From Acidimicrobiaceae bacterium (GTDB taxonomy: Bacteria > Actinomycetota > Acidimicrobiia > Acidimicrobiales > Aldehydirespiratoraceae): a stretch of DNA of 64,000 bases. The notes beneath the pieces were generated by a model. The model was not told the origin of the DNA, searched no databases, and saw nothing but the letters and a program-made list of their open reading frames with translations. The stretch is from assembly GCA_026706815.1 (NCBI GenBank), contig JAPOYA010000057.1:62001-126000 (forward strand). Reading direction: 5' to 3'. Below are positions 1-12,398 of the stretch, piece after piece. The position numbers were made by a program, and so were the translations under genes. Within the stretch, counting starts at the first letter, position 1. Each line of letters starts with the position of its first letter.

Positions 1-165
1 GTCGGTGCCTCCGGCGGCTCTGATCACGATGGCAGGGGTGAGTACGATTCCGGCGATAGCCAATATGGCGAACTGCAACCCGAGACCGGCAGTGAGCGCA
101 ACCGGTGGCTTGTCGTCGGCTTCGTAGCGGATGTTCCGCTGAGCTTTGGATACTTCGTTCTGCAT
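1..165 (-). CDS. NCS2-type xanthine/uracil permease, N-terminal fragment
   Basis: The reverse strand reads from an ATG at 165 through 55 codons and runs off the left edge. The peptide has a short polar N-terminus, then a YEADDKPP motif, then a hydrophobic helix with GLGLQFAILAIAGIVLTPA. The Tyr-x-x-Asp-Asp-Lys-Pro-Pro entry followed by a Gly-Leu-Gly-Leu-Gln helix is typical of the start of nucleobase:cation symporter-2 permeases, which import xanthine or uracil with protons or sodium. No other ATG or GTG start is open upstream before the neighbouring gene ends at 227. Only the first helix is visible, so the substrate cannot be assigned. Confidence 0.7.
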   Translation of the reverse strand, partial: MQNEVSKAQRNIRYEADDKPPVALTAGLGLQFAILAIAGIVLTPAIVIRAAGGTD

Positions 166-226
166 CGGGTGATTGTTGCCGCGAGCCTCGTCGCGATCAA
201 ACAGTGCTCTCGGCAGAGCCTTGCGT

Positions 227-1120
227 TCAGGCGATGTTGATACCGCGTCGTTCCGCGGAACGCATCACATCGGCCGGGCGGGAGGGGGAGATCAGCAGTG
301 ATCTGACCTGGCGTTCATGGGTGCTTTTTCGTCCGGTGACCAGCGGCAGGGTCACGGTGGTGCGCAGCTTCAACTCAAGGGCCAGGCCCAATGCCGAGGC
401 AGTGAGGTCAGTGGCGCTCGTGTCGGCATCAGCTGGACCCAAACCTACGATTTCCCGTCGGGCGAACAGGACCGGTTCGCGCAAAACGGTCCGGTCGTGC
501 AGTACCAGTCCGTTCGGCACGAACACGATGAAACGGCCGGTGAGCCTGTAGAGGGCGTGGAACGCAAGCGCCGCGAGGGGCACTCCGACCACCGTCGCCA
601 CCGCTCCGGCCAACCAGCGCTGATCGGCCAACAGGATCGGTCCGACTGTCGAACCGAGGATCACCACAGCCCACGCCGGCACAACCAGGACCACCAGCAC
701 TGGCCCGGGGGGCCGCAGGGCGAAGCGTCTCTCGTCTCCGTAGCTGGCACCGTCGATGAAGCTGTCTGCCACCCCCGGGGCAAGCACCGCCGCGGTAACC
801 GCAACGCTGCCGACGATCCCAGAACCTGCGAGGGTCGTGTCCTGGGACTCGATGGCGGCCCAGACGGTGACGGGCAGGGTGCCGGCGGCTCCGATGCGCG
901 CGACCGCGAGGGTCACCGGAAGACGCGCTGCCAGCGAGATCAAAATCGCCAGCCAAAGAAGCCAACTCGCCAAGGTGACGATGCCGCCGAACGAGTCCGA
1001 AGCTCCACCCAACCCATCGCTCAACAACGGCCCCAACAGGAACGGCTGCGCTATCCAAAGCCCGGTTGCCAGCCAGCACAGTCGCTGTGCAGAGGTGGAA
1101 CCGCGTAGACGTTTGAGCAC
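227..1120 (-). CDS. multipass membrane protein of unknown function
   Basis: This 297-residue protein starts with GTG and has about six hydrophobic segments in its first 200 residues. A charged soluble C-terminal part follows (about 205-297) with beta-strand-like patches, which could be a PH-like or regulatory domain. I do not recognise the family. It lies upstream of and parallel to the permease fragment, so the two may be co-transcribed across a 61-base gap. The GTG sits 6 nt behind a TAATGT box, which supports this start and suggests a leaderless mRNA. Confidence 0.75.
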   Translation of the reverse strand: MLKRLRGSTSAQRLCWLATGLWIAQPFLLGPLLSDGLGGASDSFGGIVTLASWLLWLAILISLAARLPVTLAVARIGAAGTLPVTVWAAIESQDTTLAGSGIVGSVAVTAAVLAPGVADSFIDGASYGDERRFALRPPGPVLVVLVVPAWAVVILGSTVGPILLADQRWLAGAVATVVGVPLAALAFHALYRLTGRFIVFVPNGLVLHDRTVLREPVLFARREIVGLGPADADTSATDLTASALGLALELKLRTTVTLPLVTGRKSTHERQVRSLLISPSRPADVMRSAERRGINIA

Positions 1121-1126
1121 GAAGCT

Positions 1127-1132
1127 ACATTA
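1127..1132 (-). promoter_or_regulatory. -10 box of a probable leaderless promoter
   Basis: TAATGT on the reverse strand, 6 nt before the GTG at 1120. The spacing would place the transcription start at or next to the start codon. Confidence 0.5.
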
Positions 1133-1312
1133 CGCATACCCGCCGACCTTGGCTTGAATGCCCCGGCAGGTGCTCGGATCGAGCATGTCAGTGCGTCGAT
1201 ATCAGTTGTTCTCCGCTCTTGTTCGCTTCGCTCACGGGGCCGCTCGGGCCACGGCCTCGTCTCGATCCGGCGTCTTTGGGTCAATCCGCTCGGCCTCCAG
1301 TGTGATTGCTAA

Positions 1313-3786
<2,474 letters not shown>

Positions 3787-3832
3787 CAGTCGTTTGGACA
3801 AGTCGGCCGGTTCCCCGCTAGCTGTGTGCGCC

Positions 3833-4477
3833 ATGATCGAAGCTATCTGTTGGGACGTTGGCGGGGTCTTCTCGGCTCGTCCAGTGGACGCCGTCGCACG
3901 GATCGCGCAACAACACAGCCTTGTGCCCGATGATGTCTTCGCTGCGGTGTTCGGCCCCTATCACACCGACGGAGATCATGTTTGGCATCGCCTCGAACGG
4001 GGGGAGCTGTCGTTGGCCGATGCTTGGGTTGAGGTGGGGCAGGCTGTTGCCGAACTCGGAATCGGGTTGTCTCTGGCGGATTTCTTCAAACAGTTCCGCA
4101 CCGACGAGGCTGATAGGCAGGTCGTCGCCGACACAGCGCTTGAACTGCATGCCCAGGGAATCGCTATGGCAGTCGTAACCAACAACGTCGCCGAATTCTC
4201 CGGCGGAGACGGGCCGGGATGGCACTCGATCGTTCCCATGGAGATCATGGACGTGGTGGTCGACTCGTCGGCGGTCGGTATGCGCAAGCCCGGCGCGGCG
4301 ATCTATCGCCATGTTCTTTCCGAATTGGGGGTTGCCGCGCCGCGAGCGGTGTTCGTCGATGACATGGCCGCCAATGTTGAAGCCGCCCAGAACATCGGCA
4401 TGCACGGGATCGTGGTCGGACCTGACCCGACCCCGGCCATGAACGAACTCAAGGCCCTCGTGAGGAGTCTGGGCTGA
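3833..4477 (+). CDS. HAD-superfamily hydrolase (subclass IA-like)
   Basis: This 214-residue protein opens with IEAICWDVGGVF, in which Asp8 would be the nucleophile. The second motif residue is Gly instead of the usual Asp, as in DxGGV-type HAD proteins related to epoxide hydrolase and YihX-like phosphatases. Motif II is VVTNN, the Lys is in GMRKPG and the acidic motif IV is VFVDDMAANV. All four HAD motifs are therefore present. The longer in-frame extension upstream overlaps the MazG-like gene and lacks conserved features, so I start at the ATG at 3833. The substrate is unknown. Confidence 0.85.
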   Translation: MIEAICWDVGGVFSARPVDAVARIAQQHSLVPDDVFAAVFGPYHTDGDHVWHRLERGELSLADAWVEVGQAVAELGIGLSLADFFKQFRTDEADRQVVADTALELHAQGIAMAVVTNNVAEFSGGDGPGWHSIVPMEIMDVVVDSSAVGMRKPGAAIYRHVLSELGVAAPRAVFVDDMAANVEAAQNIGMHGIVVGPDPTPAMNELKALVRSLG

Positions 4478-4483
4478 CGCGGC

Positions 4484-4909
4484 TCAGTTGACGGTGAAAA
4501 CCCACTCGATGTCTGAGAACCGTCCGGGGAGCGAGATCTTCTCGATCGTGACGTTCACGCAGTTCTGGTCCGGAGCGAGCGCTTCCACGGGCAAACCGGA
4601 CGCAGGTTGATAAATGAACTGCTGAAGTCCCTCGACGCGGCGGACGTGCCCAGTCACCACGACCGGGCGTGTACAGCGGGCATCAGGAGAAATTGTCATC
4701 TCCACCAGGCGGTATCCGGGTTCCAAATCGATTCCCACGCGCTGCTGTTGTAGAACTTCGTCGTCGCGTTCTGGGATCAGGCCCTCGACTCCGGGGACCG
4801 ACAACGCTGTATCCGGTTGGTTGCCGCTGTCGACGAGTGCGGCCAAAGCGATCAAAGCGATGCCCGCGGCAACGAGGAATCCGAAAATAATCTGCTGTTT
4901 GCGGAGCAC
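4484..4909 (-). CDS. small membrane-anchored exported protein
   Basis: The protein has 141 residues and a GTG start. One hydrophobic segment at about 8-27 follows a basic N-terminus, so it is either a type II membrane anchor or an uncleaved signal. The remainder is a beta-rich domain with two cysteines (in ARCTRP and NCVNV) that could form a disulfide outside the membrane. I recognise no family. It converges on the HAD gene with 6 bases between the stops. Confidence 0.65.
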   Translation of the reverse strand: MLRKQQIIFGFLVAAGIALIALAALVDSGNQPDTALSVPGVEGLIPERDDEVLQQQRVGIDLEPGYRLVEMTISPDARCTRPVVVTGHVRRVEGLQQFIYQPASGLPVEALAPDQNCVNVTIEKISLPGRFSDIEWVFTVN

Positions 4910-5003
4910 GGTCTGCAGTCTGCCAGATTTCGGCGCCTGCTCTTTGAGCGGGCACCGAAGGCAGCCGCTTCGAGTCTCAAAATCTTCAGGAGGCTGGGCC
5001 GGT

Positions 5004-5029
5004 GGTCATCATCACAGGTCATCATCACA
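5004..5029. repeat. 13-bp perfect tandem duplication
   Basis: GGTCATCATCACA occurs twice head to tail (5004-5016 and 5017-5029) in the 136-base gap between the SCP2-like gene and the small membrane protein. I see no promoter or hairpin here and nothing else in this gap. Confidence 0.8.
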
Positions 5030-5045
5030 ACTGGGCTCTGAGACC

Positions 5046-5501
5046 TCAGGTTTCTGACCGCAAGGTGATTGCGTCGATTTGCTCGACTGCCTCGCGGGCC
5101 GCCAACCCGAGACCTTCAGCAGATTCAGCAGATTCGTCGGCGGGCAGGATGAAGTCGGCCAACAGCAGGATCTTCGACGAGTCGCCGGTGAGCTTCACCT
5201 GCCCGCCCAACAGCACCGGGACTACAGCGGCGGGGTCTCGTTCGACGAATATCTCAAAGGCGAGCGAGTAGGGCATCTCGATGTCGAAGTCGGCGTCACT
5301 GAGGTGTCCTTCGTCCAGAATCAGAGTGCCGCTGTTGGTGTCGAGATGTCCGAGCACAACTGGAACCTCGAAGGGGGCGTCGACGATTGTGACATTGGCT
5401 CGCACTCCGAAGCCAGTTTCCCGTGCAGCGGCGTCGAGTTCGTCGCGAATCTGTTTTACGGCTCTGATCCAACCGGGGCTGAGGAATGCATGGGCGGCCA
5501 C
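5046..5501 (-). CDS. SCP2 sterol-transfer-like protein
   Basis: The 151-residue protein begins MAAHAFLSPGWIRAVKQIRDEL. Typical features are the DAPFEVPVVLGHLDT strand region, the YSLAFEIFVERDPAAVV segment and a GGQVKLTGDSSKILLL motif near the C-terminus. These resemble the SCP-2 sterol/lipid-binding fold common in Actinobacteria. It may bind or carry a lipid, but the ligand is not predictable. A longer reading from GTG 5510 exists. The GTG at 5501 is preferred because it is 7 nt behind a TAGCGT box. The gene is divergent from gatC. Confidence 0.7.
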   Translation of the reverse strand: MAAHAFLSPGWIRAVKQIRDELDAAARETGFGVRANVTIVDAPFEVPVVLGHLDTNSGTLILDEGHLSDADFDIEMPYSLAFEIFVERDPAAVVPVLLGGQVKLTGDSSKILLLADFILPADESAESAEGLGLAAREAVEQIDAITLRSET

Positions 5502-5508
5502 CGTTGCC

Positions 5509-5514
5509 ACGCTA
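5509..5514 (-). promoter_or_regulatory. -10 box for the SCP2-like gene
   Basis: TAGCGT on the reverse strand ends 7 nt before the GTG at 5501. It implies a leaderless transcript and decides the start. Confidence 0.45.
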
Positions 5515-5534
5515 ATCCCTTATCCTTGGGCGCC

Positions 5535-5837
5535 GTGGCTGAACGCTTGACCCGTGACGAGGTGGTCCATGTAGCCCGTTTGGCGCGCCTCGAGTTGGCC
5601 GAGGATGAGATTGACCGGTTCACTCGGCAACTCGGCGCGATTCTGGAACACGCTGCCGACGTTGAAGCGCTCGAAGTGACGGATGTGGAGCCTACTTCGC
5701 ATCCGTTGCCGCTCAGCAATGTGATGCGTGCTGATGTGGTCTCGGAGTCGTTGGACCGCGATGAGGTGATGGCTCAGGCGCCGGCACCACAGGACGGACA
5801 GTTTCGAGTCCCGCCGGTGCTCGGCGAACAACCGTGA
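5535..5837 (+). CDS. gatC: Asp-tRNA(Asn)/Glu-tRNA(Gln) amidotransferase subunit C
   Basis: GatC is the small stabilising subunit of the GatCAB transamidosome, which converts mischarged Glu-tRNA(Gln) and Asp-tRNA(Asn) to the correct species. The 100-residue product has the family signatures [36 protein letters not shown] and the C-terminal QFRVPPVLG. The start is GTG at 5535, eight bases after a TATCCT box. The open frame extends upstream antisense to the SCP2-like gene without homology. The stop overlaps the gatA start (GTGA). Confidence 0.95.
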   Translation: MAERLTRDEVVHVARLARLELAEDEIDRFTRQLGAILEHAADVEALEVTDVEPTSHPLPLSNVMRADVVSESLDRDEVMAQAPAPQDGQFRVPPVLGEQP

Positions 5838-7264
5838 GCGCAATGGAGATCGCCGCCGCGGTCAGCGCCGGTGAACGCTCGGCGTTGGAGGTGGTCGACG
5901 AGCATCTCGACCTGATAGCGCAACGCGACCCGGAACTCCATGCCTTCAACCTCGTTACCGCCGAGAGCGCCCGTGCCGAAGCCGCAGCGATTGACGCACG
6001 TGTTTCAGCAGGTGAGGCTGTGGGTCCCCTTGCGGGGGTTCCGTTGGCCGTCAAGGACAACATGTGCACGAAGGGCGTCCCCACGACCTGTTCGTCGAAG
6101 ATCCTGGAAGGTTGGAGACCGCCCTATGACGCCACGGTGGTGGAACGACTGCGTCAAGCGGGCGCCGTCAGCGTGGGCAAGACGAATCTTGACGAGTTCG
6201 CGATGGGTTCCTCGACGGAACACTCCGCGTTCGGCCCCACCCGCAACCCCCACGACCCCTCACGAGTGCCCGGAGGGTCCAGTGGAGGCTCCGCCGCCTC
6301 GGTAGCTGCGGGTTTCACTCCTCTGGGCATCGGTTCGGACACCGGCGGGTCCATCCGTCAACCAGCAGCGTTCTGCGGGGTTGTGGGGATGAAGCCGACC
6401 TATGGGGCTGTCAGCCGCTACGGCTTGATCGCCTTCGCATCGTCGCTGGACCAGATCGGTCCGATCGCGGCCGATGTTTCCGGCGCAGCGGCCTTGTTCG
6501 ACGTGATTGCGGGGCACGATCCGCTGGATTCGACTTCCATCGGCGATTTCGCGCCGACCGCCTCCGCGGTGCTGGACGAAGGAGTCGAGGGTCTGCGCAT
6601 CGGCGTGGTGAAGGAACTGTCGGGCGGGCCGGGGGGAGTTCCGGGGCTGGCGGTCGATGTGTTGGCGCGCGCCGCGGAAGCGGTCGAGGTACTCGCCGCG
6701 GCGGGCGCGCTGGTAGATGAGGTCTCGGTCCCGTCGTCGACCCTGGGTCTGAGCGCGTACTACCTGGTGGCGCCTGCCGAGGCGTCGAGCAACCTGGCCC
6801 GCTACGACGGAGTTCGCTACGGCCTGCGAGTTGACGGTCCGACCAGCCCGGAGATGACCACGGCCACACGCACGGCGGGCTTCGGCCCCGAGGTCAAGCG
6901 CCGGATCATGCTCGGGACCTACGCCTTGTCGGCCGGCTACTACGACGCGTTCTACGGCAAGGCGTTGAAGGTCCGGACCATGATGCTCAACGATTTCGCG
7001 AGGGTCTATGAGAACTTCGACGTGCTGGTCTCGCCGACTACCCCGACCACTGCGTTCGAGTTGGGGACTCGGACTCAGGACCCGTTGACGATGTACGTCA
7101 ACGACGTTTGCACGATCCCCTCCAACCTCACGGGCCACCCCGCGATCTCGGTCCCGTTCGGCGTTGGTGACGACGGGATGCCGGTCGGCGTCCAAGTGCT
7201 TGCCCCGGCGTTGCACGATGCGCAGACGTTTCGAGTAGCGGCTGTGCTCGAGGCGGCGTCATGA
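5834..7264 (+). CDS. gatA: Glu-tRNA(Gln) amidotransferase subunit A
   Basis: GatA is the amidase subunit that releases ammonia from glutamine. At 476 residues it has the full amidase signature. The Lys/cis-Ser/Ser triad is at K74 (in VKDNM), S149 (in GGSSGGSA) and S173 (in SDTGGSIRQ), each five positions before the Staphylococcus GatA numbering. The start is GTG at 5834, overlapping the gatC stop. An ATG nine bases later is an alternative. The stop overlaps the gatB ATG, so all three subunits are translationally coupled. Confidence 0.97.
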   Translation: MSAMEIAAAVSAGERSALEVVDEHLDLIAQRDPELHAFNLVTAESARAEAAAIDARVSAGEAVGPLAGVPLAVKDNMCTKGVPTTCSSKILEGWRPPYDATVVERLRQAGAVSVGKTNLDEFAMGSSTEHSAFGPTRNPHDPSRVPGGSSGGSAASVAAGFTPLGIGSDTGGSIRQPAAFCGVVGMKPTYGAVSRYGLIAFASSLDQIGPIAADVSGAAALFDVIAGHDPLDSTSIGDFAPTASAVLDEGVEGLRIGVVKELSGGPGGVPGLAVDVLARAAEAVEVLAAAGALVDEVSVPSSTLGLSAYYLVAPAEASSNLARYDGVRYGLRVDGPTSPEMTTATRTAGFGPEVKRRIMLGTYALSAGYYDAFYGKALKVRTMMLNDFARVYENFDVLVSPTTPTTAFELGTRTQDPLTMYVNDVCTIPSNLTGHPAISVPFGVGDDGMPVGVQVLAPALHDAQTFRVAAVLEAAS

Positions 7265-8736
7265 GCGAGCCGGCGCCCGCAGCCGCGTCGGAGACACCGG
7301 TCGAGTCCGCCCTTCCAGAGGGCTGGGAACTCATTGTCGGGCTTGAGGTTCACGTCGAGCTCGACACGGCAACAAAGTTGTTCTGCGGTTGCGTCAACCG
7401 GTTCGGGGCCGAGCCCAACACCAACGTCTGCCCGACCTGCCTGGGTCTGCCGGGCTCTCTGCCGGTGATGAACGAACGTGCTGTGGAGATGGCGATGATC
7501 TTGGGCCGAGCCCTGGGATGCAGGGTCAACAGGTCCGTCATGGCCCGCAAGAACTACTTCTATCCCGACATGCCCAAGGACTTCCAAACGACACAGTACG
7601 ACCAGCCAACCAACTCAGACGGTCTGCTGGAGTTGGCTGACGGGTTCGTGGTGGGCATCGAACGAGCCCACATCGAAGAGGACACGGGCAAGTCGGTTCA
7701 TGTAGGCGGCGGCGGGCGGATCAACGAGGCGGTCTATTCCCTGGTCGATTACAACCGAGCCGGTGTGCCGTTGATCGAGATCGTCAGCCGGCCTGATATA
7801 CGAACGATCGAGCATGCCCGCAACTATGTCGAGGAGCTGAGAGCCATTGTGGTTGCGACGGGCGTCTCCGACGCGCGGATGGAGGAGGGCTCGATTCGGG
7901 TGGACGCCAACGTGTCGGTCCGTCTCCGCGGCTCGTCCGAACTGCGCACCCGCTGTGAGATCAAGAACATAAACTCGTTGCGGTCGCTGGGTCGTGCCAT
8001 TGAGCATGAGGCGCTTCGACAGATTGATCTTTGGACCACTGGCAGCGGCCCGCAACAACAAACACGCCATTGGGATGAGGACGCCGGACGAACTACCCCG
8101 GGCCGCTCGAAGGAGGACGCGGAGGATTACCGGTATTTCCAGGAACCGGATCTGGTCCCCCTCGACCCGACGCCGGCCACGATCACCGCGATCGACGAGG
8201 CCATGCCGCCCTTGCCGGCGGCTCGCCGGGCGGCACTCCGCGCGGCGACGGGTGCGGGCGTCGACGCCGCGCGCCTTCTGGTCGAGCGAGGCCAGGACGG
8301 GTTGGCGATGGCTGCGGTCGCGGCGGGCGCCGACGGGGCCAAGACGGTGACTCGACTGGTCAACGACCTGGCCGTCGATGACTGGTCAAAGGTCGAAGCG
8401 GAGTCTTTCGCGGCCCTCGTCCGGATGGAGTCGAGCGGAGAGCTGTCGGCGAGTCAGGCCAAGCAGGTGCTCGGCGACCTTGTCGAGGCGGGGGGAGATC
8501 CGGCTGCCCACGCGGCGGCGCGCGGGTTCGAGGTCATGGACACGACCGAGCTCGAGTCGCTGCTGGACCAACTGATAGACGACAACCCCGGCGAATGGTC
8601 CCGTTATTGCGGTGGCGATGAAGGTGAGCGCAAGAAGATGCAGGGGTTCTTCACGGGCCAGATCATGAAAGCCACGCGTGGTCAGGCTGATGGCAAAGTG
8701 GTCGCTGAACTCCTAGCGAAGAGATCTTCGAGCTAG
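7261..8736 (+). CDS. gatB: Asp-tRNA(Asn)/Glu-tRNA(Gln) amidotransferase subunit B
   Basis: GatB is the kinase/transferase subunit that activates the mischarged tRNA and transfers ammonia delivered from GatA. The 491-residue protein has the [18 protein letters not shown] opening, a CPTCLGLPG zinc-site segment, the [17 protein letters not shown] region and a C-terminal YqeY-like tRNA-binding tail from about 400. The N-terminus has a short Ala/Pro-rich extension. Its TAG stop overlaps the stop of the convergent MATE gene within one CTAG. Confidence 0.97.
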   Translation: MSEPAPAAASETPVESALPEGWELIVGLEVHVELDTATKLFCGCVNRFGAEPNTNVCPTCLGLPGSLPVMNERAVEMAMILGRALGCRVNRSVMARKNYFYPDMPKDFQTTQYDQPTNSDGLLELADGFVVGIERAHIEEDTGKSVHVGGGGRINEAVYSLVDYNRAGVPLIEIVSRPDIRTIEHARNYVEELRAIVVATGVSDARMEEGSIRVDANVSVRLRGSSELRTRCEIKNINSLRSLGRAIEHEALRQIDLWTTGSGPQQQTRHWDEDAGRTTPGRSKEDAEDYRYFQEPDLVPLDPTPATITAIDEAMPPLPAARRAALRAATGAGVDAARLLVERGQDGLAMAAVAAGADGAKTVTRLVNDLAVDDWSKVEAESFAALVRMESSGELSASQAKQVLGDLVEAGGDPAAHAAARGFEVMDTTELESLLDQLIDDNPGEWSRYCGGDEGERKKMQGFFTGQIMKATRGQADGKVVAELLAKRSSS

Positions 8737-10085
8737 AGGTTCGCTCCGGTCACCTGCCATTTGGTGGTTCGAAAGCGGGCCGAGAGCATGATGGCACGCG
8801 ACCAGATCCACGCCATCAGGCAGAACCAGAGCCAGCCGATGCCCGCGCCGGTCGCCAGGACAATCAGCCCTCCGCCGACTAGCACTATCGCGGCGACCCA
8901 CATCGTGACCGCGAGGAATCGCAGGTTGCCGGCACCGATGAGGATGCCGTCGAGAGCGAAGACCACGCCGGCGAACGGCTGTTGGAGAGCAACATGGATC
9001 AACAGAAAGGCGCTGAGGCTCAACACGGCCGCGTCTGTTGTGAAGAGATGACCGAGCAGGGGTGACAGGAGACCGACGATGCAACCGAGGCCGACCCCGC
9101 ACCAGAATCCCCACTGGATCATCCTTCGACCCAATGAACGCGCCCGGTCCGCGTCCCCGCTCCCCAAGGTCATTCCGATCATGGCTTGGGCGGCGATTGC
9201 CACCGAGTCGAGGGTCAGCGCCAGAAGGTTCCAGATCTCGAAGGCGATCTGATGCGCCGCGAGATCGCCGGTGCCGATCCGAGCAGCGACAGCAAGCGTG
9301 ATGGTGAGGCTCCCCCGTAGTGCTGCGGTGCGAATCAACAGGTCAAGACCGTCACTGGCGACCCGACCGATGACCTTCGGGTCGGGTCGAAAATGGACTC
9401 CGCAGGTCAGCACCGCGCTGCGGATCCAGGCGATGAACACAGCAGCGGCGATCCATTGCGCGATGACTGTCGAAAGGGCCGAGGCGCCGATCCCTTGGCC
9501 GAGACCGTAGATCAGCACGAGTTCCAGCACGAGGTTGAAGATGGCAGCGCCGAGCGCCACATAGAGCGGTCGTTTCGTGTCCTGGAGGCCTCGCAGGTAC
9601 CCGACCCCGGCGAGAGTGATGAGCATGGCCGGCACGCCGAACAGAGAGACCCGGAAGTAGACCTCAGCGTGTTGACCGACGTCCTCCTCGCCGCCCATGA
9701 GCGAGATCAGATCACTGCCGAAGACGAATCCGAGCACCGCCAGCGCAATCCCGATGAGCGCAGCAAGCCAGATGCTCTGTACGGCATGGTGCGCGGCGCG
9801 GCGCGATTCGTTGGCGCCGAGCAGCCTTGCCACGGTGGCAGTGGTGCCGTAGGCCAGGAAGATGAAGACCGAATATCCGATCAACAACAGAGACGAGGCG
9901 ACGGCCAGACCGCCGAGCTGTGGCGTCCCGAGACGCCCGACCACTGCGGTGTCGGCCAGAATGTAGAGCGGTTCGGCTACCAGAGCCGCCAGCGCCGGAA
10001 CCGCGAGGCGTAGGATTTCCCGATCTTCGCGGGTCCAGCGAACACGGATGCGCCAACGATCACCGGAACTGACGGGGGACGACAT
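8733..10085 (-). CDS. MATE family efflux transporter (DinF-like)
   Basis: This 450-residue integral membrane protein has twelve predicted helices. It starts LRLAVPALAALVAEPLYILADTAVVGRLG, the helix 1 pattern of DinF/NorM multidrug and toxin extrusion transporters. These use a proton or sodium gradient to export cationic compounds. A second-half helix with GSLTITLAVAARIGTGDLAAHQI is also typical. I chose ATG 10085, eight bases behind TAGCAT, over the GTG 24 bases upstream. The substrate is unknown and no regulator gene is adjacent. Confidence 0.9.
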   Translation of the reverse strand: MSSPVSSGDRWRIRVRWTREDREILRLAVPALAALVAEPLYILADTAVVGRLGTPQLGGLAVASSLLLIGYSVFIFLAYGTTATVARLLGANESRRAAHHAVQSIWLAALIGIALAVLGFVFGSDLISLMGGEEDVGQHAEVYFRVSLFGVPAMLITLAGVGYLRGLQDTKRPLYVALGAAIFNLVLELVLIYGLGQGIGASALSTVIAQWIAAAVFIAWIRSAVLTCGVHFRPDPKVIGRVASDGLDLLIRTAALRGSLTITLAVAARIGTGDLAAHQIAFEIWNLLALTLDSVAIAAQAMIGMTLGSGDADRARSLGRRMIQWGFWCGVGLGCIVGLLSPLLGHLFTTDAAVLSLSAFLLIHVALQQPFAGVVFALDGILIGAGNLRFLAVTMWVAAIVLVGGGLIVLATGAGIGWLWFCLMAWIWSRAIMLSARFRTTKWQVTGANL

Positions 10086-10157
10086 GGGAGCGAATGCTAC
10101 GGCTGCCACTGACGGGATCGTTCCTACCGCGGGTGCTCACGACGGGTCGTCAGAGAC

Positions 10158-12398
10158 GTGAGCGCACCGACGACCGAGCGGCCTGAACTGCCTGAGCGGC
10201 CTGAGTTCGGTTACATCCCGACCTTTGACGGGATGCGCGGGTTCTGGGTCGTGCTCGGGCCTCTGCTCTATCACGCCCGCCCCGAGAGCGTTCAGGGAGG
10301 CCCCGAGATCGTCCCGGGCGGCATATTGAGCCTCGACCTGTTCTTCGTCCTGTCGAGTTACCTGATCGTCAGCATTGCCCTGCGCGAGTGGGACGCCAAC
10401 GGCCGTATTGATCTGGTCGCATACGCGGGTCGGCGGGTGCGGCGACTCTTCCCCGCTCTCTTCCTGGTCCTCGCGTTCCTCTCGATCTACCTGGCAGTTG
10501 TCGACGACCCGGACTTGGTAGACCGGTGGACGGGCGCGATCATTTCGGCTCTCGCGTACTGCGCCAACTGGCATGAGATCGTGGCGGGCGTCTCCTATTT
10601 CGAGCAGTACCTCACGCCCTCGCCGCTGAAGCATGTCTGGTCGTTCTCGATCGAGGAGCAGTTCTACCTCTTCGCGCCGTTGTTTCTGATCGCGGGCCTT
10701 CGCTGGGGCGGCCGCAGAGGCCGCGAGATCCTGTTGGCGCTGTCGGTGTTGGGCGCGCTCGGCTCGGCGTGGTGGATGAGCCGGGTGCATGTGGTCGGGG
10801 AGGATCCGTCACGGGCCTACTACGGAACCGACACGCGCGCCCAAGCCCTGTTCGTGGGTATTGCAATGGCGTTGGCGGTGCATCTGTACGGCCGGCCGAG
10901 CACCGAGAGGGGGGGGAAGTTTCTGGCTCTCCTCGCCTATCCGGCCACAGCGTTTCACCTCTGGGCCGTGTTGGCGGTGAGCGAGAGCGACGCATGGATG
11001 TTCGAGAACGGCGGGTTCTTGCTGGTTGCGGTCGCTTCAGGCGCGGCGCTGATGGGGCTGTCCCAGAATGCCCCGTGGAGCCCGTTGCACTGGTTCTTCG
11101 CCTGGTCGCCGGTCCGGTACACGGGCCGGATCTCTTACGGCCTCTACCTCTACCACTGGCCGATCTACCTGCTGGTCGACTCGGAGCGGGCGGGGAGCCT
11201 GTTCGGCGTCGAGCGGGTGACCGGCTGGTCCCTGCTGGCGGTGCATCTGACCCTGACCCTGGTCGTGTCGGTTCTCTCCTTTCATCTGATCGAGCAGCCG
11301 TTCGTGAAACGCAAGTGGCCCTTCACGCTCGCCGAGTTCAAGCCCGTGATGGTTGCGTTCGCGGGGGCGTCCGCCGTGGTTGTGATCTTGAGCGGCCTTC
11401 TGGTGGCGCACACCCGCCGTCCGCCTGAGATCCAACAGATCCTGGTGCCCTCTGCGTCGTCGTCGGATCAAGAGGCAGGCGAGAGCACCGGATCCGGCCG
11501 CACGGTCCTCCCCGATGAATCGCCTGAGTTCGAAACAGACCGAGATGCCTCAAGCGACGGCGATGTGAACGGTGATGCGAATGACGGCTTGAGTGACGGC
11601 AGGAGCAGTGGCGCGCCCGACGAAGAACTGCTCGCCGAGGCCGACGACGCACCGGGGGCAGAAAGCGCGCAGACACCGGCTGACACAGTGCCCCTGCGCA
11701 TTCTGACCGTGGGCGATTCGGTGATGGCCCAACTGGGCGACGCGCTCGTCGAATGGACGCTTGACAATCCGGATGCGGGCGTGCTCGTGTTCGACGAAGC
11801 CCATATCGGTTGCGGAACGGTCAGGTTCGGTTTGAAGCGCGTGCCCGGCGGGGAGGAGGGCCCGGTGGGCGATCTGTGCTCCAATTGGGCTGTTCCGGTC
11901 GACCCGGAGTCCGTCTCAGAAGAAGCTGTCGTCTCTTGGACGACAGTCCTTGAGGTGTTTGCGCCCGACATCGTCATTTCGCACGTGAGCCCCTGGGACA
12001 TAACTGATCGACTGATTCCCGGAGTGGCCGGAGACGAGTGGACCAACATCGGCGAGCCGGCGTTCGACGAGTACGCGGCGAGCGAATACGGCGCTGCTGT
12101 CGAACTCCTGACGTCGACGGGCGCCGAGCTCTACTTTCTTGAAGGCGCCGAGCACAATCGGCCGATCGCCCCTCAGAACACCCCCGAACGAGTGGCGCTG
12201 TTGAACCGGCTTGTGACAGAGGTGGCCGCGCAGTCAGAAGCGGCGGTCACGATGGTCGACTATCCGGGATGGATCGGGGAGGTCGGGAGCGACCGCGAGC
12301 TGAACCTCAGAGACGACGGCCTCCACCTGTCGCGCGAGGGACTCGACGAGGCCGTCGATTGGCTCCTGTTCGAGATTCTGGGCCTTGATCCGCGTTAG
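10158..12398 (+). CDS. membrane acyltransferase with C-terminal SGNH hydrolase domain
   Basis: This 746-residue protein begins with an acyltransferase-3 (OafA/YrhL-like) domain of about ten helices (residues 15-415). It has FDGMRGFWVV, a conserved His in GPLLYHARPE and SLDLFFVLSSYLIV. An acidic, disordered linker follows (about 430-510). The C-terminal SGNH-like domain has a GDSV block-I motif and a DDGLHLS block-V Asp-x-x-His. Such fusions O-acylate extracellular glycans, including peptidoglycan, lipopolysaccharide and exopolysaccharide. The start is GTG. It ends in a TTAG overlap with the convergent nucleotidyltransferase. Confidence 0.9.
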   Translation: MSAPTTERPELPERPEFGYIPTFDGMRGFWVVLGPLLYHARPESVQGGPEIVPGGILSLDLFFVLSSYLIVSIALREWDANGRIDLVAYAGRRVRRLFPALFLVLAFLSIYLAVVDDPDLVDRWTGAIISALAYCANWHEIVAGVSYFEQYLTPSPLKHVWSFSIEEQFYLFAPLFLIAGLRWGGRRGREILLALSVLGALGSAWWMSRVHVVGEDPSRAYYGTDTRAQALFVGIAMALAVHLYGRPSTERGGKFLALLAYPATAFHLWAVLAVSESDAWMFENGGFLLVAVASGAALMGLSQNAPWSPLHWFFAWSPVRYTGRISYGLYLYHWPIYLLVDSERAGSLFGVERVTGWSLLAVHLTLTLVVSVLSFHLIEQPFVKRKWPFTLAEFKPVMVAFAGASAVVVILSGLLVAHTRRPPEIQQILVPSASSSDQEAGESTGSGRTVLPDESPEFETDRDASSDGDVNGDANDGLSDGRSSGAPDEELLAEADDAPGAESAQTPADTVPLRILTVGDSVMAQLGDALVEWTLDNPDAGVLVFDEAHIGCGTVRFGLKRVPGGEEGPVGDLCSNWAVPVDPESVSEEAVVSWTTVLEVFAPDIVISHVSPWDITDRLIPGVAGDEWTNIGEPAFDEYAASEYGAAVELLTSTGAELYFLEGAEHNRPIAPQNTPERVALLNRLVTEVAAQSEAAVTMVDYPGWIGEVGSDRELNLRDDGLHLSREGLDEAVDWLLFEILGLDPR

